14,169 nucleotides of DNA, taken from NCBI GenBank assembly GCA_036506795.1, contig DASXRC010000248.1, positions 1-14,169 of the forward strand. The letters are read 5' to 3'. Shown here piece after piece: positions 6,092 through 13,061 of the stretch. The notes beneath the pieces were generated by a model. It ran no database searches, was not told where the DNA came from, and worked only from the letters and a program-made list of their open reading frames with translations. Both the position numbers and the translations under genes were made by a program. The stretch's first letter is position 1; every line of letters starts with the position of its first letter. This DNA is from DASXRC01 sp036506795 (GTDB lineage Bacteria > Actinomycetota > Actinomycetes > Mycobacteriales > Micromonosporaceae).

Positions 6092-8446
6092 GTGACCAGG
6101 GACGGCAGTGACAGACTGGTGAACGATGACGGGGGGCGGTTGTCGATGACACGTGGGACGAACCATGAGTTCTCGGAACCGGTATCGGAGCGGCGGGCAG
6201 CACATGAACGGCTCTCGACCGGCCGGCTCGCGCGCTGGGCACGAGCCTGCGCCACGCATCCGTGGCGCGTCGTCACCGGCTGGGTCGGCATCCTCGCCGT
6301 CCTGATCGTCCTGGTCGGGACGGTCGGCGGCAGCTTGAAAGACGTGTTCGAGATCCCTGGATCGGATACCCAGAAGGCGACAGATCTGATCCAATCGGAG
6401 TTCGCGTCCGAGCAGGGCAGCGTGCTGAACGTGGTCTTCGCGGCGCCAAAGGGCGAACGGCTCGGGACGCCCGAGCGCCGTGCGGCGATCGAGGAAGCCA
6501 TCGCTCGCCTCAAGTCTGCGGAGTTCAAGCCGACGGCCAACAAGGCCGGACTGGAGAGTGTCGGCGATCCCTTCAGCGAAGAGACGGTGTCCGACGATGG
6601 CCGCATCGCCTATACCGAGGCCCAGTTCAATGAGACCATTGAAACGGCGGACCGCGGCGTGGTCGTGGCCGTCGAGGATGCGGTCCGCGAGACCGTCGCA
6701 CCCGCCGGCGTTACGGTCGAGTACAACGGCGATGCCGAATTCCCACCCATCGAACAGGGGACCCAGGAGACGCTCGGCCTCCTAGCGGCGCTGATCGTGC
6801 TGCTCATTGTCTTCCGCACATTCGTTGCGACGATGATCCCAATTGCCCTCGCGCTGACCGCGGTCGGCACCGCGTTCCTCCTGCTGTTTATCCTCGCTGG
6901 CCTCACCGACATCAACACGATCACGCCGCTTCTCGTGTCGATGATCGGCCTCGGTGTGGGCATCGACTACTCGCTGTTCATCGTGACGCGCTTCAGGCAG
7001 CTCCTGCATGAAGGGCTCTCGCCCCGCGATGCCGCCGCCGAGGCCGGCGCCTCCGCCGGGCGGGCCGTGCTGTTCGCCGGCGTGACGGTCGCGATCTCGG
7101 TCACCGGCCTGGCCTTCTTCGGTCTCGACTTCGTGACGAAGCTCGGTGTGGGCTCAGCGCTTGGCGTCCTCACCACAGTGCTGATCGCGAACTCGCTACT
7201 CATCTCAGTGCTGGCGAAGCTCGGGCACAAGGTCGACCGACTGAAGGTACCCTTCCTGCGCCCGATCGACGACTCCGAGGCGGGCCGGGAGAAGACCCTG
7301 TTCGCCCGCTGGGGGCGGTTCGTGACCGCGCACGCGCGGGGCGTGTTCGGGGTGGCGCTGCTCGTCGTTTTGGCCTTGGCGTCGACGTCGATGCTCGTCC
7401 GCTTGGGCGCCTCGGATCAGGGCACGCAGCCGAAGGAGCAGACGGCCCGTCGAGCCTACGACCTGCTCGCCGAGGGCTTCGGGCCCGGCTTCAACGGCCC
7501 GATCCCGATCGTCGTTGACGTGAACGGGGACGCCCAGGCACCGCAGCGGATCTACGACCGCGTACGGGGCACCCAGGGCGTGGCGTCCGTAGGCCAGCCC
7601 CAGTTCAACGACAAGAAGACCGTCGCGATCGTGTTCGTCACCCCGGCGTCCGCTCCGCAGGACGAGCAGACCGGGCAGCTCGTCGACCGGCTGCGCGGTG
7701 ACGTCGTGCCGGCGGGGACGGCGGGCGGCAATGCGGTTGCGTACGTATCGGGCCTGACAGCGGCGTTCAAGGACATAGCCGATCGAATCACGGATCGCTT
7801 GCCGCTCTTCCTGCTTTACATCATCGGCGTCACATTCCTCGTGCTCGCGATGGCGTTCAGATCGATCGTGATCTCGCTGACGGCGGCGATCACGACCATC
7901 GTGTCGGCGTTCGTCGGCTTCGGAGTGCTCACTCTGGTGGTGCAGGAGGGCCACCTTCTCGGGCTGACCGGTCTCGACCGGACGGGGCCGATCGAGACTT
8001 TCGTGCCCCCCATCGCGTTCGCGATCCTGTTTGGGCTCTCGATGGACTACATGGTGTTCCTGATGAGCCGCATCCGGGAGGAGCACGTCAACGGCCTGAA
8101 GACGCGTGAGGCGGTCGAGCACGGGATCGCGGCCATTGGGCGGGTGGTCGTCGCCGCCGCGCTGATCATGGGCACTGTCTTCGCGGCCTTCATCCTCACC
8201 GCCGATCGCATCTCGAAGGAGTTCGGGCTGCTACTCGCGGTCGCGATCCTCACGGATGCCTTGATCGTGCGCATGACGCTCGTGCCGACCCTGCTCACAC
8301 TCCTGCGAGAAAGGTCGTGGTACATCCCGCGCTGGCTCGACCGCCTGCTCCCGAAAGTCACGATCGAGCCACCGCACGAGCGCGAAGCACTCGTCCCGGC
8401 TGGACTCCAGGACAGAGCCGGGGCGGACCGCGGCCCGACTGGTTGA
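6092..8446 (+). CDS. MMPL family RND-type transporter
   Basis: A 784-aa membrane transporter of the MMPL branch of the RND superfamily, proton-driven exporters of lipids or hydrophobic compounds. It shows the duplicated plan: TM1 (about 58-80), a large extracytoplasmic domain (81-225), five spans (226-376), TM7 (about 414-436), a second domain (437-568) and five spans (569-738). The proton-relay Asp-Tyr pairs are present in both halves: GVGIDYSLFIVTRFR (288-302) and GLSMDYMVFLMSRIRE (648-663). I start at GTG 6092 because AGGA (6079-6082) precedes it and the first 18 codons keep about 83% G/C at third positions. ATG 6146 with GGGGGG 9 nt upstream is a real alternative. No TetR-type regulator is adjacent, unlike many such loci. 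The substrate is unknown. Confidence 0.92.
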   Translation: MTRDGSDRLVNDDGGRLSMTRGTNHEFSEPVSERRAAHERLSTGRLARWARACATHPWRVVTGWVGILAVLIVLVGTVGGSLKDVFEIPGSDTQKATDLIQSEFASEQGSVLNVVFAAPKGERLGTPERRAAIEEAIARLKSAEFKPTANKAGLESVGDPFSEETVSDDGRIAYTEAQFNETIETADRGVVVAVEDAVRETVAPAGVTVEYNGDAEFPPIEQGTQETLGLLAALIVLLIVFRTFVATMIPIALALTAVGTAFLLLFILAGLTDINTITPLLVSMIGLGVGIDYSLFIVTRFRQLLHEGLSPRDAAAEAGASAGRAVLFAGVTVAISVTGLAFFGLDFVTKLGVGSALGVLTTVLIANSLLISVLAKLGHKVDRLKVPFLRPIDDSEAGREKTLFARWGRFVTAHARGVFGVALLVVLALASTSMLVRLGASDQGTQPKEQTARRAYDLLAEGFGPGFNGPIPIVVDVNGDAQAPQRIYDRVRGTQGVASVGQPQFNDKKTVAIVFVTPASAPQDEQTGQLVDRLRGDVVPAGTAGGNAVAYVSGLTAAFKDIADRITDRLPLFLLYIIGVTFLVLAMAFRSIVISLTAAITTIVSAFVGFGVLTLVVQEGHLLGLTGLDRTGPIETFVPPIAFAILFGLSMDYMVFLMSRIREEHVNGLKTREAVEHGIAAIGRVVVAAALIMGTVFAAFILTADRISKEFGLLLAVAILTDALIVRMTLVPTLLTLLRERSWYIPRWLDRLLPKVTIEPPHEREALVPAGLQDRAGADRGPTG

Positions 8447-8484
8447 ACCCTGTCGGTCAACGACAGACCATCACGTATCGCCGA

Positions 8485-8513
8485 TTGCCGGCACGCCGGG
8501 CGGCGGCCGGCAA
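8485..8513 (+). terminator. Hairpin terminator after the MMPL gene
   Basis: TTGCCGGC (8485-8492) pairs with GCCGGCAA (8506-8513), and inside it CGCC (8494-8497) pairs with GGCG (8502-8505) across loop GGGC, with one bulged A. That makes 12 bp in all. A smaller 6-bp hairpin (8450-8466) sits immediately after the stop codon. Confidence 0.7.
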
Positions 8514-8550
8514 ATCAGCACCCAAGTGGATAGACTCCGTGCAGACGAGG

Positions 8551-8585
8551 GCAGCCGCTCCCGAGGGGTTTGGCTGCGCTTGTTT
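8551..8585 (+). promoter_or_regulatory. Hairpin followed by T-rich run upstream of the small peptide gene
   Basis: GCAGCC (8551-8556) and GGCTGC (8572-8577) form a 6-bp stem, with possible extra pairing of CTCC and GGGG inside, followed by GCTTGTTTT. It is either a second terminator of the MMPL transcript or part of the peptide-operon promoter region. TTGTTT (8580-8585) with TAGCCC (8604-8609) at 18 bp is a weak promoter candidate. Confidence 0.35.
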
Positions 8586-8648
8586 TGTGTGGCACCATCC
8601 TTGTAGCCCCTCGCCGTCCGTCGCGTATGCGAACTGATAGGAGCCAAT

Positions 8649-8852
8649 GTGCGCGCAACCAAGCTAGGCCGCTGGGCCAGGCGGGCTGCCGTCGTCCTCG
8701 TGCTCGGCTTCGGCGCCGCGACGCTGGGGGCTGCCACCGCCCAGGCAGAAGTCGGCTGGGAGTCCCCGACTCCAGGCGCCGCCATCGTGGCGCCCGTCGG
8801 TCACGGCGCCATCGACGCCGCGGTCATCGCGCAAGAAGTGGGCTGGGAGTAA
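8649..8852 (+). CDS. Small secreted peptide precursor (67 aa), unknown function
   Basis: I do not recognise this gene. GTG 8649 follows AGGAG (8639-8643) by 5 nt. The product has a textbook Sec signal peptide: basic n-region MRATKLGRWARR (1-12), hydrophobic core AAVVLVLGFGAATLGAA (13-29) and signal peptidase I site AQA after residue 33. The predicted mature peptide has 34 residues, is acidic with no Cys or Lys, and both begins and ends with EVGWE (34-38 and 63-67); the middle is Gly/Ala/Pro/Val-rich. It lies 40 nt upstream of the GGDEF-EAL gene on the same strand with no terminator between, so they are probably co-transcribed. Strong start signals, high third-position G/C and the clear signal peptide argue that it is real. 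A role as extracellular ligand or small envelope protein is speculation. Confidence 0.8.
   Translation: MRATKLGRWARRAAVVLVLGFGAATLGAATAQAEVGWESPTPGAAIVAPVGHGAIDAAVIAQEVGWE
8748..8850 (+). repeat. In-frame direct repeat encoding EVGWE at both ends of the mature peptide
   Basis: The 16-nt unit at 8748-8763 recurs at 8835-8850 with a single difference (C8753 versus G8840). The copies are 87 nt, exactly 29 codons, apart. The second copy runs directly into the stop codon TAA. Confidence 0.85.
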
Positions 8853-8892
8853 ACTCCGCCGCTTCTTGAGGAGCGCTTCCTAAGGAGCATGC

Positions 8893-11436
8893 GTGGCCCG
8901 GGCTCGTTTTGGCGTGCGGCGATCCTCGCAGCTCGCGTGGTTCGTCACCGGCCCGCTCGCCGTCGTGGCCGTGCTGGTCACCTTCGGCGTGCAATACAAC
9001 CACCCGATCGATGCGAGCGACTGGTGGTTGGCGCCGCTCTACGTGGCGCTCTTCGCCGCGGCCGAGGCGACCATCCTTCGGTTCGAGATCCGTCGGCAGG
9101 GCTTCTCGGCCAGCCTCGGTGAAATCCCGCTGGTGCTGGGGCTGTTCTACCTGGCGCCGCTCGTCCTGGTGCTCGTACGCGGCGCGGCGTCCCTGGTCGT
9201 CCGCGGTCGGCGCAGCCAGTCGGCGGTCAAACTCTGGTTCAACGTCGCGAGCATCACGGCAGCGGCGGCCTGCGCCAGCCTCGTCGTCACCGGCCTGGGT
9301 CCGGTGACGACGACGAAGGATCCCAAGTCCTGGCTCATCCTCGTGCTGGCGGCGGCCGCCAGTCTGTTTGTGACCTTCGCATCGGTGGTGGGCGTCATCA
9401 CGCTCGTCCAGGGGCGGCCGACCGGCCACGATCTCGTTCGTCAGTTCGCCTCGGTGTTCGCGATCAGCGCCGTGAACATCACGCTCGGGCTCGTCGTGCT
9501 GCTGATTCTGCGGCAGAGCGCCTGGGCCGTGCTGCTCCTCGCGGTGCTGATGGCGGCGTTCGTCATGGGCTACCGCTCGTACATCCAGTTCCAGCGCCAA
9601 CACAGGTCGTTGACCGAGATGTACGCCCTGACGGGCGCGCTTCGCGAGGCACAACACAGCGGCTTGATCACCGACGTCCTGCTGACCAGGGTGCGGGACC
9701 TCATGCAGGCCGAGTACGCGACGCTGTGGCTGCCCGCACAGGGTCGCCATCCCGAGGTCCTGCTCTCCGCGCGCTTCGACGACCAAGGGCTGCTCGACAT
9801 CGTGGCGACTCCCGATAGCCTGCGCCGGGCCGCGATAGAGCGCGGGAGCACGGTGGCGATCGGCCCGGGACTCGAGGCGACCCCCGACGACGCGCACCTT
9901 CGTGAGGAGCTTCGCGGCCAGCGCGGCCCCATGGACGCCATCGTCGTCCCCCTCCGCTCCGGAGGGGCGGTGATCGGCACGCTCGAGGTGGCGGGCCGGC
10001 TCGGCGATGGAATCAACTTCGAGCTGGCGGACGTACGCCTGCTCGAGACGGTCGCCGCACACGCGGCCGTTGCGGTCGAGAACTCTCGGTTGGTGGACCG
10101 GCTCCGGTTCGACGCCACGCACGACTCGCTCACCGGGCTGCCGAATCGTCGCCAGGTGAGCGCCGCCCTCGAGGAATCGGTCGGCGTCCGCGCGCCCGGC
10201 GAGGTCGTCGCCGTGCTGCTGTTCGATGTGGACGGTCTGCGCGACGTCAACGAGTCCCTGGGCTTCGCGGCCGGGGACAAGCTGCTCGCCGAGGTGGCTC
10301 GGCGCCTGCGCACGCTGGCCCCGCCGGCGGCCCTGGTCGGCAGGGTGGGCGGTGACGAGTTCGCCGTGCTGCTCCGCGCGGACGGCGCCGATGGTGCGGT
10401 GAGCGCCGCACTGGAGCTGCGCGAGAGGCTGCACAACCCGATGGTGTTCGACACGCTGACGCTGGACGTGGACACGGCGGTCGGCGTGGCGGTGCATCCG
10501 GACCATGGCACCGACCCGGCCGCCCTGCTCCAACGGGCCGACCTGGCGACGCACGCGGCGAAGTCGGTCTCCTCCGGCGTACAGCTGTTCAACCTCGCCC
10601 TGGAGTCGCGGTCGGCGCGTCGGCTGGGTCTCGCCGGGGACCTGCGCCGCGCGCTCGACAACGACGAACTCGAGATCTACTTCCAGCCCATGGTCGCGTT
10701 GCCGGATCGACGGCTCGTCGCGGTCGAGTGCCTCGCCCGGTGGGAGCACCCCACACACGGCCCGGTGGCGCCGGAGGACTTTGTCGCCGTCGCCGAGCAC
10801 ACAGGTCAGCTCGGCCGGCTCACCGAGGCCGTTCTCGAGGAGGCGCTCCGGCGGTGCCGGGAATGGTCGGACGCCGGCCGTCCGCTCTCGGTCGCGGTCA
10901 ACCTCTCTCCGCGCACGCTGCTCGATCCCGAGTTCCCGGCCCGGGTCGAGCGGATGCTCTCCGAGCATGTGGTCAAGCCGGAGCGGGTGATATTCGAGAT
11001 CACCGAGGACGGCGTCCTCGGCGAGACCGACCGCCCGATGCCCACCCTCCGCCGGCTGCACGACATGGGCGTGCGCCTCGCCGTGGACGACTTCGGCACC
11101 GGCTACTCCTCGCTGTCGTACCTGCGGCGGTTGCCGGTCGATGAAGTCAAGATCGACCGGACCTTTGTGCAGGGCATGGCGACCGACCCGGGCGATCTCG
11201 CGATCGTTCGTGCCGTGGTCGACCTGGCCCGCCACTTCGGGCTGACGGTGGTGGCCGAGGGCGTCGAGAGCGAGCTCACGCTGGAGCTGCTGGAGGAGAT
11301 CGGCTGCGACATCGGGCAGGGCTTCCTGTTCAGCCGGCCGCTGCCGTACGAGCGCCTGGAGGCGTGGTTCGGTGCGCAGACCGAGGCGGAGCCGACGCCC
11401 GCCGGCGAGGTGCGCCGCCTGCGCGCGGTGCCGTGA
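8893..11436 (+). CDS. Membrane GAF-GGDEF-EAL bifunctional diguanylate cyclase/phosphodiesterase
   Basis: An 847-aa cyclic-di-GMP turnover enzyme anchored in the membrane. Residues about 14-226 form some seven hydrophobic spans, 250-400 resemble a GAF domain (ending AAVAVENSRLVDRL), 405-565 are GGDEF and 575-830 are EAL. GGDEF 486-490 is intact, with Asp445, Asn453 and Asp462 in the expected FDVDGLRDVNESLGFAAGD segment; the RxxD inhibitory site is missing (477-480 read PPAA). The EAL signature is ECL (612-614), but Glu612, Asn670, Glu702, Asp732-Asp733 (DDFGTGYSSL), Lys753, Glu789 and Gln809 are all present, so phosphodiesterase activity is plausible. GTG 8893 is supported by AAGGAG (8882-8887) with a 5-nt spacer. 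It sits in an operon behind the small secreted peptide. Which activity dominates, and the signal sensed, are unknown. Confidence 0.95.
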   Translation: MARARFGVRRSSQLAWFVTGPLAVVAVLVTFGVQYNHPIDASDWWLAPLYVALFAAAEATILRFEIRRQGFSASLGEIPLVLGLFYLAPLVLVLVRGAASLVVRGRRSQSAVKLWFNVASITAAAACASLVVTGLGPVTTTKDPKSWLILVLAAAASLFVTFASVVGVITLVQGRPTGHDLVRQFASVFAISAVNITLGLVVLLILRQSAWAVLLLAVLMAAFVMGYRSYIQFQRQHRSLTEMYALTGALREAQHSGLITDVLLTRVRDLMQAEYATLWLPAQGRHPEVLLSARFDDQGLLDIVATPDSLRRAAIERGSTVAIGPGLEATPDDAHLREELRGQRGPMDAIVVPLRSGGAVIGTLEVAGRLGDGINFELADVRLLETVAAHAAVAVENSRLVDRLRFDATHDSLTGLPNRRQVSAALEESVGVRAPGEVVAVLLFDVDGLRDVNESLGFAAGDKLLAEVARRLRTLAPPAALVGRVGGDEFAVLLRADGADGAVSAALELRERLHNPMVFDTLTLDVDTAVGVAVHPDHGTDPAALLQRADLATHAAKSVSSGVQLFNLALESRSARRLGLAGDLRRALDNDELEIYFQPMVALPDRRLVAVECLARWEHPTHGPVAPEDFVAVAEHTGQLGRLTEAVLEEALRRCREWSDAGRPLSVAVNLSPRTLLDPEFPARVERMLSEHVVKPERVIFEITEDGVLGETDRPMPTLRRLHDMGVRLAVDDFGTGYSSLSYLRRLPVDEVKIDRTFVQGMATDPGDLAIVRAVVDLARHFGLTVVAEGVESELTLELLEEIGCDIGQGFLFSRPLPYERLEAWFGAQTEAEPTPAGEVRRLRAVP

Positions 11437-11488
11437 GCCCGCCTGCGCTCGCGAATGATCCGATTTCCCGGGCCGCTCGGCCGCCGTG

Positions 11489-11494
11489 TACTCT
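11489..11494 (+). promoter_or_regulatory. Probable -10 of the tRNA-Thr/tRNA-Met promoter
   Basis: TACTCT lies 35 nt before the mature tRNA-Thr. No good -35 is visible; TTTCCC at 11464-11469 is 19 bp upstream. The spacer contains a short hairpin (GGCC-GCTC-GGCC, 11471-11482) that may end the GGDEF-EAL transcript. Confidence 0.4.
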
Positions 11495-11528
11495 TACCCC
11501 TGCGCGCCCCCAGGGAGAGATCGCGCGC

Positions 11529-11601
11529 GCCCCCTTAGCTCAGTCGGCAGAGCGTCTCCATGGTAAGGAGAAGGTCTACGGTTCGATTCCGTAAGGGGGC
11601 T
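11529..11601 (+). tRNA. tRNA-Thr (anticodon GGT)
   Basis: The acceptor GCCCCCT (11529-11535) pairs with AGGGGGC (11594-11600), discriminator T11601. The anticodon stem TCTCC/GGAGA holds loop ATGGTAA, anticodon GGT. The T arm ACGG-TTCGATT-CCGT is normal. The 3' CCA is not encoded. Confidence 0.97.
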
Positions 11602-11629
11602 CAAGCCGGGTTCACCATTGGCCCGCCGC

Positions 11630-11705
11630 GGCGGTGTAGCTCAGTTGGCAGAGCAAGCGGCTCATAATCGCTGTGTCGCCGGTTCAAGTCCGGCCACCGC
11701 TACCA
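11630..11705 (+). tRNA. Elongator tRNA-Met (anticodon CAT)
   Basis: The acceptor GGCGGTG (11630-11636) pairs with CACCGCT (11695-11701), the first pair being G-U; A11702 is the discriminator and the CCA (11703-11705) is encoded. The anticodon stem AGCGG/TCGCT holds CTCATAA, anticodon CAT at 11663-11665. The absence of the three G-C pairs in the anticodon stem and of a 1-72 mismatch argues against an initiator. It follows tRNA-Thr by 28 nt with no terminator, so the two are probably one transcript. A CAT-reading tRNA-Ile2 is less likely given this genomic position. Confidence 0.95.
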
Positions 11706-11723
11706 CGGCCAGCCGGCCGTAAT

Positions 11724-11740
11724 GGGCGCCATAGGCGCCC
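11724..11740 (+). terminator. Hairpin after tRNA-Met
   Basis: GGGCGCC (11724-11730) pairs perfectly with GGCGCCC (11734-11740) across loop ATA and is followed by GCTTTGCG. It would end the tRNA transcript just before the rpmG promoter. Confidence 0.55.
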
Positions 11741-11743
11741 GCT

Positions 11744-11773
11744 TTGCGTGCCCGCGCAGAGACAATCTACGCT
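11744..11773 (+). promoter_or_regulatory. Probable rpmG promoter
   Basis: TTGCGT (11744-11749) and TACGCT (11768-11773) are 18 bp apart, about 73 nt before the rpmG start and directly behind the tRNA terminator hairpin. Confidence 0.5.
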
Positions 11774-11846
11774 GGTATGCCGCACTGTCCGTTCATGAGC
11801 TCGGCGGTAACCACCCGTCCGAGAACCGCGAGGAAGGCACTCCGCC

Positions 11847-12014
11847 GTGGCGAAGGCGACCGACATCCGTCCCAAGATCACTTTGGCGTGTACGGAGTGC
11901 AAGGAGCGCAACTACATCACGCGCAAGAACCGCCGCAACGACCCGGACCGCCTCGAGCTGAGGAAGTTCTGTCCGCGTCAGGGGAAGCACACCCTGCACC
12001 GCGAGACGCGCTGA
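11847..12014 (+). CDS. rpmG: 50S ribosomal protein L33
   Basis: A 55-residue L33 of the large ribosomal subunit. The conserved core is unmistakable: DIRPKITLACTECKERNYIT (6-25), KNRRNDPDRLELRKFCP (27-43) and the HRETR ending. In zinc-binding L33 proteins two CxxC pairs bind the metal; here the first pair is intact (Cys15, Cys18), but the second reads CPRQ, so Cys42 remains and Gln45 replaces the fourth Cys. The start is GTG 11847, with AGGAAGG (11831-11837) 9 nt upstream. It is the usual neighbour of the hydratase pair, tRNA-Trp, secE and nusG in actinobacteria, and is closed here by a strong hairpin, so it is transcribed separately from the hydratases. Confidence 0.96.
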   Translation: MAKATDIRPKITLACTECKERNYITRKNRRNDPDRLELRKFCPRQGKHTLHRETR

Positions 12015-12038
12015 GCCCCGCCGGCTCCGCATACCACC

Positions 12039-12083
12039 AAGATCGCCTTTGGTACGCGTACCAAAGGCGATCTTTGCTTTTTT
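12039..12083 (+). terminator. Strong intrinsic terminator after rpmG
   Basis: An exact palindrome with 18-nt arms (12039-12056 and 12057-12074) folds into a long hairpin and runs into TTTGCTTTTTT (12073-12083), a rare classical T-tract terminator in this window. It begins 25 nt after the rpmG stop. Confidence 0.9.
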
Positions 12084-12101
12084 CCGCTATACCCTCGGCG
12101 C

Positions 12102-12551
12102 ATGCCGCTGGACCCGTCCTTCGTTGGCCGGACATATCCGCCGACCGCGCCCTACCAGGTGGGCCGCGAGAAGATCCGCGAGTTCGCGACCGCGATCGGG
12201 GCGACCGACGCGGCGTACCACGACCCGGAGGCGGCGCGGGCGCTCGGACATCCGGACGTCGTGGCGCCGCCGACGTTCCCGGTGTTGTTGTGGATCTCCG
12301 CCAGCCGCCAGCTCGTCGAGGACCCCGCCCTCGGGCTGGATTACGGCCGCGTGGTGCACGGCGACCAGCGCTTCGCGTACGCCCGGCCGGTGGTCGCTGG
12401 GGACGAGCTCGTCTGCGTCCACTCGGTCGAGGAGGTCACCTCCCGCGGAGGGCACGACCTGCTCACGACTCGCACGGAGGTCAGCACGACGGCCGGCGAG
12501 CCCGTCGTCACCGTCTGGTCCAAGCTCGTGGCGCGGGGGGAGGGCGGATGA
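12102..12551 (+). CDS. MaoC-like dehydratase, HadA-type subunit
   Basis: A 149-aa single hot-dog protein of the UPF0336/HadA type. REKIREFATAIGATDAAYHD (22-41), VVAPPTFPVLLWI, and the strand RFAYARPVVAGDELVCV correspond to the non-catalytic partner of mycobacterial (3R)-hydroxyacyl-ACP dehydratase. It is expected to form a heterodimer with the next gene product and shape the acyl-chain tunnel. ATG 12102 has no Shine-Dalgarno; TATACC (12088-12093) is 8 nt upstream, so a leaderless message is possible. Its stop overlaps the next start by four bases (ATGA), showing tight translational coupling. Outside mycolate-making bacteria the substrate of this pair is not established; HadA is used here as a family label only. 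Confidence 0.85.
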   Translation: MPLDPSFVGRTYPPTAPYQVGREKIREFATAIGATDAAYHDPEAARALGHPDVVAPPTFPVLLWISASRQLVEDPALGLDYGRVVHGDQRFAYARPVVAGDELVCVHSVEEVTSRGGHDLLTTRTEVSTTAGEPVVTVWSKLVARGEGG

Positions 12552-12955
12552 CTCTGGAGATCGGCACCACGCTGCCCGCGCAGACGTTCCGGGTCACCCG
12601 CGCCGACCTCGTCCGGTACGCCGGCGCCTCCGGCGACTTCAACCCGATCCACTGGAGCGACCGGATCGCGACCACGGTCGGGCTGCCGGGGGTGATTGCG
12701 CACGGGATGCTGACCATGGCGCTGGTCGGTCGGGCGGTGACCGGCTGGGCCGGCCGGCCCGACGCGGTCGTCGACTACGGCGTGCGGTTCACGAAGCCGG
12801 TGGTCGTGCCCGACGACGAAGCCGGCGCGGAGGTCGCGGTGACCGGGGTCGTCCGGTCGATCGACGAGGACGGCCTCACCCGCCTCGACCTGACCGCGAC
12901 CTGCAACGGGGAGAAGGTGTTGGCCCAGGCCCGGGCCACCGTCCGGCTCGGCTGA
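12548..12955 (+). CDS. MaoC-like (R)-hydroxyacyl dehydratase, HadB-type catalytic subunit
   Basis: A 135-aa single hot-dog MaoC hydratase. The catalytic hydratase-2 motif is complete: SGDFNPIHWSD (28-38), with Asp30 and His35 as the active pair, and IAHGMLTMAL (50-59) forms the oxyanion-side helix. It reversibly dehydrates (3R)-hydroxyacyl thioesters and should act as a heterodimer with the upstream HadA-like protein. The ATG lies in the ATGA overlap with that gene. The length is typical. tRNA-Trp follows 106 nt downstream behind its own promoter. Fatty-acid elongation is the likely pathway; the exact acyl substrate is unknown. Confidence 0.9.
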   Translation: MTLEIGTTLPAQTFRVTRADLVRYAGASGDFNPIHWSDRIATTVGLPGVIAHGMLTMALVGRAVTGWAGRPDAVVDYGVRFTKPVVVPDDEAGAEVAVTGVVRSIDEDGLTRLDLTATCNGEKVLAQARATVRLG

Positions 12956-12969
12956 CGGCGGAGTGCGAG

Positions 12970-12999
12970 TTGGGAATCACCTGACGGTACCCGTACACT
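12970..12999 (+). promoter_or_regulatory. Probable tRNA-Trp (and secE-nusG) promoter
   Basis: TTGGGA (12970-12975) and TACACT (12994-12999) are 18 bp apart, 62 nt before tRNA-Trp. The leader between them and the tRNA can fold into short hairpins (13010-13023 or 13014-13030, and 13029-13040). Confidence 0.6.
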
Positions 13000-13061
13000 G
13001 GTCGCCCGTGGGGTGAGTACCCCCTACTCAGGCTTGCCTGGGTAGGCTCGCCACCCCGCTA

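Noticed and set aside
8514..8648. c-di-GMP or c-di-AMP riboswitch in front of the peptide/GGDEF-EAL operon
   Set aside because: The short hairpin present does not show the conserved elements of known riboswitch classes that I could recognise by eye.
8824..11235. 803-codon open frame on the minus strand opposite the GGDEF-EAL gene
   Set aside because: It is the antisense shadow of a strongly biased high-GC gene; the translation is low-complexity, rich in Arg, His and Gln, and resembles no family.
11630..11705. Initiator tRNA-fMet
   Set aside because: The anticodon stem lacks the three consecutive G-C pairs, and positions 1 and 72 form a G-U pair rather than an unpaired mismatch.
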